A stretch of DNA of 20,791 nt, from NCBI GenBank assembly GCA_008931825.1, contig QXVZ01004840.1, forward strand, positions 1 through 20,791, given 5' to 3'. Under the pieces are notes generated by a model, which had not been told where the DNA came from, did no database searches, and saw only the letters and a program-made list of their open reading frames with translations. Made by a program: the position numbers and the translations under genes. The DNA comes from Phallusia fumigata. Lineage: Eukaryota > Chordata > Ascidiacea > Phlebobranchia > Ascidiidae. Of this stretch, positions 1 to 9,800 are shown in pieces (positions within the stretch are counted from its first letter, which is position 1; each line of letters begins with the position of its first letter).

Positions 1-663
1 GCCGGGGGCGTGGTCGGAGTGGGCGGGGCTGTCTGGTGCCCTAGTAAAACAATTGACATATTTTTGAAACTTGAAGCAAACTTTTGTAGTTTAACTATTA
101 ATAAACTCTTATTATTTCAAAGGAACACAAGATACGACTGCAAGAGAACTTGTACACAGTGGATATTTTATTTATTCGATTTAAAAAAGGAATGACAATG
201 CCATAATCTGGTCAAATATATATTCCTATGTATACATTTGATTGATTTCGTTAAGCGACCGATAATGGTCATGCCGTTAGAGGCGAGTATTTCTCATTTC
301 ATTCACTCTCAGTTATTAAAGTGAAGATTTTATTACATTTTTGGCCTCATTGTATTTGGGTTGTTGTTGACATTGTGGAACAAAAAATGTGCAAAAAGTT
401 TTGTTTAAGTTTTATTTACCAACCTGATGGTAACAGGACGCGAGGCAGGTTTTCTCAATGGAACATTGTCCAGTGCGAAATGCGGCAGATTCACTGTGAA
501 GAAAAAAGTAATTGCATTATACGTACACTATGTACGCTATGTTGTGTGTGAAAACACACCACGAAAATTCGATTGCTACAAAAATCACGTAGGTGCGTTT
601 TGTGCTGGTCTAAAACAAAGCACTTCGTTCAAAAAACGTTCAAAGTTGCATTAAAACACTTAC
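1..663. other. CSDE1 intron, left edge
   Basis: No exon or cold-shock motif was seen on either strand. A GC box GGGCGGGGC lies at 21-29, and a small GTGTGT/ACACAC hairpin lies near 545-560. Confidence 0.6.
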
Positions 664-889
664 CTTCAGACTGCATGGGGTAATTGCTTTGATCCGGCAC
701 ATCAGGGTCGTTTACGAGCATCGCCTCTTCAAAGAGAGGAGCAAGTTTGAGTGCGGATGAGGAGAGAGAGCTTGAGAAAGTCCTCCTCTTGCCTCCCTGC
801 TCTTCTGGAGCAGTGCGTCTTCCCATTAGGCGAAGATCCACAGCGTTCTGTGCGTTGGTGCGCTTCACTTCGCATATCTTGAACTCAAC
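664..889 (-). CDS. CSDE1: CSDE1 exon, domain end plus long Ser-rich linker
   Basis: The exon is 226 nt, with acceptor gttcacacag and donor CTGAAG|gtaagt. It begins VEFKICEVKRTNAQNAVDLR then LMGRRTAP, completing GDK|VEF and matching the vertebrate VRLLGR boundary. About 50 further residues follow: basic GGKRRTF, a serine run (SSSLSSS), then an acidic tail (EEAMLVNDPDVPDQ). In the vertebrate protein a canonical domain follows almost at once, so this linker is longer. Exons further downstream lie off the left edge. Confidence 0.9.
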
Positions 890-3800
890 CTGTGTGAACG
901 AAACACAAGGGTAAGTCAAGTCAAGTCAAGTGGTGCTTAGAAAAAGTTGATGAGGATTTTGGAAACAAGTTAGGCTAAACGAAAAAGAAAACTCATATTT
1001 GTGGTTTAAAAGAACCCTTAATGAGTTTTTTTGCAACATATGATGTTAAAAATCTTGAGATGACTTTTTTAAACCATTGTGTTTCAACAGTGCCCGTGTT
1101 TCATATCACTCATTCGGGATGGAATTGGAACGAAAAATTTTATACTTCTGATATATGACTTGCCCAGTACTTTTTGGTCAAACTTCCATTATAGGAAGCA
1201 CCTATTAGGATTTTTACCATGGCACGAATTTGGCAAAAAAATGCCGAAGATTACAAACATAACAATTGTTTCGAGAAATGTCTCTGGGTAAAAGGTGGTG
1301 AGAAATCGTAAGTAAGCTCTCAGGTAGGAAAAGAAAAATGCAAGGCTTAACCAAACCTGCAAAGCACGGTGCTTATTTTAACCTCAAATGACGTAATAAG
1401 TGTTAATAGGTACGGGTCTGTGACGCCATAAACCAGAAGCACATTTGAGACACTACCAGGCATTACTGGATTATAGTATTGTTGCTAAAACTAATTTTAA
1501 ATGCGGATTCCCCAGGATTCGAACCAGCGATCTACAGTTAACCAATCTACAAAACGTATTGAAAAAAACAAGTAAACACCTTATCTCCAATTTTGAGTGA
1601 CAATGCATCCATCCACTCTCGAAAATCTTTGGTAGCGAATGGAATACGAGCTAGTCCGTCACTTGATTCGTCGGTTGGATTGTTGTTGACCGAGTACACG
1701 ATTATGCCAGGATTCGGACCCAGCGCGGGACTGAAGAGGCAGTCGTTGGGGCTGAAATATATCACAGAAAACATTTTTGGAAAATAAACAGATTGTGAAC
1801 AAATACTAATATGAGAAGTTCAATTTGTTTGCAAACTTTTGACAAGTTTATTTTGGCAATTTAAAAAAAAATAAATTTTCTTAAATATTGCTGTTTTCAA
1901 CATGTGTAAATTTAAATGACGTTTTCCTGACCAAAACCTGGGAACAAACTGGTTACACAGAAAAAAGAAAAGAAAACAATATGTACCCCCTTTATGGAAG
2001 AGGAGCAATAACAACTGAAAATGTGCTTTTGCGATGTATTTAGGCAAAAACTGGCTAGGTTTTACAAAAACTGGCTTGATTGCATTGTTTTAATGTTAAA
2101 GCGATACTTGCAATATTTGTTTTAAATGTACACGTAAACAGCTTTTGCGATGCTTTTTTGAAATGTCAATTCTTGAAATGAAAAGAAGCATGGTAAAAAC
2201 TAAGTTGATATATTTGCTAAAAATTTTCCCCACCTCTTCGGTGGCACAGTAGGGGATGCCCCCGGCAGTGTTTCGACGATTCCGCAGTAGATGGCGTCGG
2301 TGACAGTGTGAAATATAACGGAGCCTTTGGGAAGGAGCTTTATGCGTGTTGCGTGCATTCTGCTGACAAGAGAAAGCAATACACCCTTTGAACAGTTTTT
2401 TCATTAAGTTTATCATCGATTATAGCTTTAACTTGAAAAACTTACGCTTTAAAGGTGAAATAGCAAAAGATGGCTCAAAATATTGAGGGTTTTGTCATGA
2501 TGTAACAATAGGAATATATAATATGTGGGTGGTTATTTGTTTTAGTAAGTGTTTCTTGTATGGTCACTGTGTATATAGTTCAAACTTGTTACTATGGACG
2601 GTTTGGGCGAACTATAAGGACTTCAACAGTGATATTTTATTGAATTTTTTGTGTACTTACTATACACATCAACAAAAATTTGAAAAACATAATAATATTG
2701 TCTATTTTGACTTCAATGTGACGTCATAGAAATTTGTACGTGATTTCTAATTATTTACAATGCGTGATAATAGAATTCTAAAAAATTAAATTTTACATTG
2801 CAATTTTAACTCGTAATATTTCTAATTTCTAATTATTTACAATGCGTGATAGCAATTTTAACTCGTTGACCAACAAGAGTTCTTGGTAACATAATTTCAT
2901 TTCGCACAAAAAAGGAAAAAAGTACTACTGTAGTTAGTCTCAGTAAGACAGTTAAGGTTTAGACTGGTTCGGTTTTAAGCTGTTAACCTGCCAGTAAACT
3001 AGACTCACCTCTGTTTTTCGGCAACTGGATCTAGTAGAACGGTGAACTCGACTTCATCTGACATGCGGATGTGATGTGCGGGATCAAGAAGCTCGCAGCA
3101 GTGGAAGAAGAGGCGGGAATCTCTCTCCACGCATTTGATGAATCCGAAACCTTCCTTCACTGCTGCAACAATTCCCTACAATAGAAAATTTATATTAGAA
3201 AATTGGCATTTCTTGATAATAGCTTCTGGACATTAAAACACAAGGTAAGGCTTTGAAAAGTAACTTAATTGAAAAATAACTAATAGAGAACTTGTATGTA
3301 GTGAATGCATTTTATTGCAAACGTTTCGACCATACATAATATTTATATTTAATACGGCATCATTATTTTAGTCCCTCTGTTCACAAATATTCGGCCAATA
3401 TTTTTTTATCATGCTGTTTTTATAATGACACCATCATTCGGTTCCTTTCATTGCAAAAGTCGCAATTCAGTGGGTAAACATCTTTGTTACCTGTTCACGC
3501 TTCTCTTTGCTGCTGTTCAATGTTTCATCCAACAACAAAGTGACACCTGCCGCCCTCTGCTGGCCGTTTCGCTTGTCTGTTATTGTCAGGAAGGACACCT
3601 GAAAAGTTGGACGGTCAACAAAAATAGTTGCGTTTAACAGCGGCAAAAGCAAACGACAAAAAACAGAGTTAAACGGCAAATATCACGTTTAGGGGCCTGC
3701 GGGTTAACTGATGGGTGAACTGGGGTAAAAAGTTGTCAGTGCACAGTTTCAGACACCCATCTATCATGTGTGCAAATGTAAAGAAATTCGGACGACTCTT

Positions 3801-6800
3801 TCTGAACCAAAACGTGTAAACTAACCCGCGTTAGGCAGAAAGAAGGGACCGATAATTAGGAACGTCAAAAGCAAGAAAATGAATAAACGCTTGGAACGGA
3901 AACTTAGGTGTTGTGCAAAAGCCTCCAGATGTTGTGCAACTGCTCAACACATTGTTGTAATGACAAGCCGTGGAAATGCCACGCTTTTAGGCCACACGTT
4001 TTGTTGAATGTTGGACAGTTTTAGTTGAAAGCTGAGCAACGCGGCATTTTTAATGTCAGTGATTGAGTTTGGCCTAAGATACGTTCGACAAACGTTGTTC
4101 AAGAACTGCTTTTTATCCACAAAATTTACTAAGTCTTTTTCTGGATGTCACTCGGTTCATTTCAAGAGTTTTTCAAGGCATTGACTTCAACTGATAAGGG
4201 CAGTGCTTCTCAACCTGGGAAAGTTAAGTGGGATAGGATTTCAACTTCATAGTTAAGTTATTCGTGATAAGTGTAGCGTTTCTTTTAATCATAGTACGCC
4301 AGGCCTGCAGGAAGCGTTATACCGTATTGTAGTCGGCCTTCCAAGCATTTCCAGTCAGCAAGGTGTGGCTAGAAAAATTTAGCCTGCGGTGGGATATTCT
4401 TTTTAAGGTAGACCAGTGGTTCCCAACCTTTTAATATTACTTTATATCACTTCTTGTTTATTAGGGAAGGAATGAAACGTTTCAAAATTGAAAAAGGGAA
4501 AATGCATTAAAAAAGGTTGGAAACAACTTAAGGTCATTACAACCGCGCAAGTATTAACACTACATTGCCAACAGGTTAATAATGTTGTTTACTTTGTCGC
4601 CTTGTCTCAATGTATGAAGGCAGTTCGCCGCTCTGTCCTTTTCTCCAAAGCGAATCCTGCATGTTTCGCCCTGTGGATTAACATAGCGTAATACGCCCGC
4701 TAGTGACAAGGATGGCTGTTGAGGAGGGGAGCCGTTGATGGAAATCACTGCTGTTTCCTTCTGGTTCGGTGAGGTGGCATCACCTCCAGCTATGGTGGTC
4801 TGTATTTAATGATTGGTGGTTGTAAATTGTGTAATTAGAGCAGAAATAATTAAATATTCTATCATTTAAAAATATTTTTTTTATTTATTTACGTGTTTTT
4901 TGATGGGACGTCATTTCACTTTGGAAGGACAATGTTTAAGACCATATTGTCACCAATTCCTTATTTTTACAACTATCTAACGTAAAAAGCAAACAAATAC
5001 GAAATTTTGTTGCCTACAGCATACGAAAAGTTGGAATAGACCAAAGGACCTGCTAATGTTTAGATACTTTTTCTTTGTATTGTCACAAAAAAGGGTTCCT
5101 TATAAGACCCTATTTTTCGACACATGGTGCACTTTGAGCTTGTATTAAAATTTCATACTGTGCATCCTTAAGTGTAGTTGGGTAGCTGGCAACAAACGGT
5201 TGTAAAGTTTTCTTCTCCCATTTCTCTATGTTTATCAAACCTCCACACTCACACCACCCCAAAACTGTTATCGTACCTCGTTGACGACTTTGTTCGGCGC
5301 CTTCGCCGGCAGTGGCTTCTCAATGGTTCCAACAAACAGTTCGTTTGATATTTGCTCGAGCTGCACTGACCCTAACGGCAGCAGTCTTATGTCGGTGGCC
5401 ACATCTTTGTTCTGTCACAAAGGGTTAGTGTTAGACTTACGACGTCATAAAGTTAAGGGGGCGTGAAGAGGGCGGGGCAGAGAACAAATGCTGTTTGTTG
5501 AGTTAGGACTCTGTCTCCACGCCTAATTTGACGCCTTCAACACGTAAGGCATGTCACTGTGGTAAAGTTGTATGTGAAGGTGGTAAACATAAATATCACG
5601 TTTGGGGAATTTCAAGCAAACTGTCGCTATGGCTTCAGCACTGAAGGCAACGCTCCACGACCGCTCAGCCTAGATGTATGTAACGATATGGGGAACACAA
5701 AACACTTTATAATTTACCCGATTTTATTAAAGTATTTGGGCCTGTTTTATTTCGCTGTATGTAAGGTTTAACATTTAAAAAAGCTACTCACAATTTGCGA
5801 GGGGATAAAATGTTTTTGTTTTTTTCACAAAAGTTTGTTGACATCGTCTCTCAGCGCACTGGTTACGGAGCACTGACATGACAGTAACATTGTGCATATA
5901 AAGGCGCTATGCGGGTAATTCAGGAACATCAATATCAACCATTTGTGTTCGAACGCCCAAATCAAATATCCACGCCCAACTAGCCAATTTTTTTCCATTG
6001 TGTAAAATTTCGCCAGCAGGTGACGGTCAATAAAACATGAATTTTTGTCGTTTCTCCTTACGTCAATATCAGATTCTCAACACTTGCCACTTACGTTTCG
6101 CTCTTGCACGCTAAATTCAACGTGATCGCCCACGTGTAAGTCGGGAACGTTAGAGGATACCTCACTGTAGTGGAAGAAAATCTGCAAAGCAATGGTTTTA
6201 GTTTGTTAGTGAGTTAATGAGAAACGCCTGAATTCGTTATGTTCAATAAACCAACTTAAAAAAGCTGCAGCTTAGGGCAGGGATGGACAACTTCTTTGTT
6301 ATTGCCGGCCGCGTCACAGTTTTTTTACTAACGGCCGCCAGTAATACCAAGTACGAAGAAATGGGTTTGATCGGGTAGTGTCCCATATTCTCGTGCCGAA
6401 AAGTGCAATAAAAGATCAAGTTTTTTGTAATTTCCTGGTTTCAACATGTTTTTTATTCAGTAAAGAAGTTTTTGTCAATGCACGGCCACGATTACACATA
6501 CTGTAATCATAGGCGGCGATTCCCGGGGTAGCAGGGGTGGCGGTCACCCCACTCAAAATTTCTAGGGTGGCGGCCATTATAAAAAGTCTCCTGGATTGTT
6601 GCGTTTGCACCGATAATATTAGCGATAACAGATGGTATAATATCACTATAAACGTGCGCATATTGCGTAATTTTATCATGTGTCAAACCGCTCGGATTTG
6701 ATCATTTCGCCACCCCACACGAAAAACAAATTGCTAAAAAATCGACGCCTATCACTGTAATATACATGTGCCTAGCCTCATAGTAGGTTGTGCATCCATG

Positions 6801-9800
6801 GCTTGGGGCCTTACAACCTGTAGAGGCTCAAAACATTCAAGATTAAAATTTATTTCACAGAAATGCGTTCAACCATCTTCTTTCAACCAGTTAAAGTTGT
6901 TTGTTGGGTAGCTAAACGCGGAAGACTTTACTGGATTTAAATCGTCATCCTGGCAAATGCATAGGCCCTTTTGTTGCCCTTTTTTGGCCCAGAGTTCTAC
7001 CGAAATCGTGGCACAAACGAGACAAACACAGTTTACTAAAGATATTTCTCCTGCTACGGGACAGAAGAAGCCCACAGGCAAAGCATGCTGTTTTGGGTTT
7101 TATGTTGTTGTGATGATAACCTTTTAAAGTATCATTGGCTTTTAGTGGAAAGTTCCCAAGATAACAGGCGGTGTACAAGTGTATGAGCCAAAGGTAAATG
7201 CAAACAGGAGGTAATTTATTATTATTTCACTGATGATGACTACAATAGTTTTATCTAACGCCTGTAGTACTGAGGTTACGTTATTGGATCCATTTACAAC
7301 TTTGTTGTTTGTATAGATCTAGTAGTCATTTTCTGTATTGTTTCAACGTCAAACGTTCAGTAATCGAAAGGTAGTGTTTTGGGGATTGCTTCTACTTTTA
7401 GAGGTCAAATAATAGCTTTGTGGTTAGTGGGACTGCCTTGTGCTTGTAAGGTTGTGGGTTCTAATCCCGTCTCGGTCGTTTGTGATCCCCTCAACAAAAT
7501 GCTCTTGTGCACCAGTTCAGAGGAATTTTGTAAAATTGATTTTACAAAACTACAATAAGGCAAGTAGCTTGACAGCAGGTATAACGTTGTTTCACCAACT
7601 AAGAATAAAAAACATCAAAAAACACAATTTTTTTAGCTGTAACTAGACAAACCATTCGTACATTGCGACCAGATCAACCTGTTCAACAAAGTGTACCAAA
7701 TCCGTGCCGACCATTCTATGACTCGATATAGGTATGCCGTACATTTGTTTTGTGCAATTTATAATCATAAAAATATCAAAAAAATTCAGTTAAACACACA
7801 CTGCAATCAAGACCTTGCTTGGAAAATACTAACGCGGCCTACACTATGGTGCGTAACCGGTTTTCAGTCTTTTTGTAAGGCAAAACTTATTGCGGAAGTA
7901 ACTACGGCTAATTTGTTTAAATGATCATTCATATAGGGCGTTTTGAAACGCAAAATTCTTATCAAGTTATAACAGCCATTAATCGTGCGGACGCCAGCTG
8001 ATAGAATAGCCCACTGGGTAAAAATTGCCATTGTCGCTTTTTAAAGGCTCAACACGTCCCAAAGGTAATTGGTAACATGACATAACCACTATTGAGCACC
8101 AGTAAATTCTTGGTACGCTTGTTTGCCGATCAAAACATGTTTTTGCGTCGGCGTGATTTTAAACAATTGGATGTTTAGTTCGCCAGAGTAAACTTGTCTG
8201 GGTCGTTTAACCGGAAATATTGTTGTTGGGTGACCTGAGTTAAATGGATTGGGGCTTAGGACGAGGTGACGTCACCAAAACACGACTTCTACCTGTTTAA
8301 AGCAAGGTCGTGATAAAAATATAAACAAAAAGTGCTCCCGCAGTTCGTTCAAACACTTTTAAACCTTTTAAACGTCATGGTTGCTACTCATAAAAAGATA
8401 TAACTGTAAACAGTGGTTTATCTTTTTACAATGTCGACACCCCCAACTAGGTATAATTCTCGTTTAGGATCTTCGAAGGTTCCAGCAAAATCTGGTTATG
8501 TTTTAAAATGCATTTATGTGAAACAAAAATGTTCGTTTGGCCCTAAAACACTAATTAATACTCCATGAATCTAAATCACGTTTAACTGTCACATCCATCA
8601 GCGTAACAAGACAAATACCACAAAACACCTGCGACCGTAATTAGAATAATCCTAATTATGACGTCACAATCATTGTTTGTGACGTCACGCTTACCTCTTT
8701 AACAACGTCGGCGCGTTCGATAAATCCGAACGAGTCCTTCATGGCAGTGACGATTCCAGTGAAACGCTTTGGTGGAGCTCGTTCCACAAGAGTGATTTTG
8801 CGGGCACGCATCACACTGGTTCTGTGACGACACAAAGGTTCATGACGTCACGCTTAAATGAACCCCCGTTACGCTTAAGTGCACGAAGGGTTTGGAAGGG
8901 CCGCTCAGGCATTGATAATTTGTGAAGAAAAGTATCATCGCTTTTCTTACATTTATGCTTCATACACAGAATTTTTTAACATTCAACTAATATTTTTAGG
9001 TTTAAAAACATGTTTTGTCAAATATAAATTTGAAAAACTTAAAAAAAAAAGCGTGTATGAAAAGTTTTTTACATTCGGCACAAAAATTAGGTAAATTTTG
9101 TTAACCAGTTACAATGGCAAAACATACTCATGTATATCACAAATAAGTTCAAGTGGCAATAAAGCCATCTTTTCCATGTTACCAATACCTTTTTTCGGTT
9201 GCAATATTAAAGGACACTTTGTCTCCTGGTTGAAGGATAAGATTTGGGTTGGTGAGGTCGTTGGCTGAATAGTGTAAGAAGAAATATTCCTGTGAAGAAA
9301 ATACAAATTAGTGAAATAAAACTTGAACCAGTAAAATCCAACATTTGTGAATATTTAAACTTTTTTGATGCCTCCTATTTTGTTTATTGGATATTGGTTT
9401 AGAGCAGTGGTTCCCAATCGGGGAGGAATTTCCACTTTGTAGTAAAGTTATTCATGATAAGTTTAGTATTTTTTTTAGTTAGTCCAATGATTCCAAATTT
9501 TTAAATATGAACTCTTATCACTTCTTGTCTAGTAGGGGAGAAATGAAAAGTTCCAAAATGAGCAAAGGGGGGATGCATCAAGAAGGTTGGGAACCACTGG
9601 TTTAGAGTTTTAACTCTTTCACATTCAGATCAGTGTTTTTATTACAAAAGGCTTAAAGCACTAACACCCGACGACCAAAACTAGTTACATCTTGACAACA
9701 ATGCTACCATTAAAACATGTTTCCAAGTAACAACTGACCAATTGCAACAGCAGCAATTAAAGCAGCTTAGTCATTAAATGAGCTGTTTAAAAAAAGTGGT

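Larger units (their letters stand above)
890..1579. other. CSDE1 intron
   Basis: AT-rich. Holds the TCAAG tandem and an isolated B-box; nothing else recognised. Confidence 0.7.
6182..8694. other. Largest CSDE1 intron, repeat-rich
   Basis: Contains the nested hAT pair, the tRNA-like repeat, the small hairpin and TGACGTCA sites at 8267, 8659 and 8680. The short open frames inside show no family resemblance. Confidence 0.7.

Noticed and set aside
321..654. Plus-strand open frames at the left edge
   Set aside because: They overlap in different frames, resemble no family and lie in a CSDE1 intron.
6416..6679. Minus-strand 87-residue frame
   Set aside because: It spans the boundary of two nested transposable elements, so it is not a conserved gene.
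7414..7480. Functional tRNA gene
   Set aside because: The acceptor stem does not pair and the anticodon loop has the wrong size.
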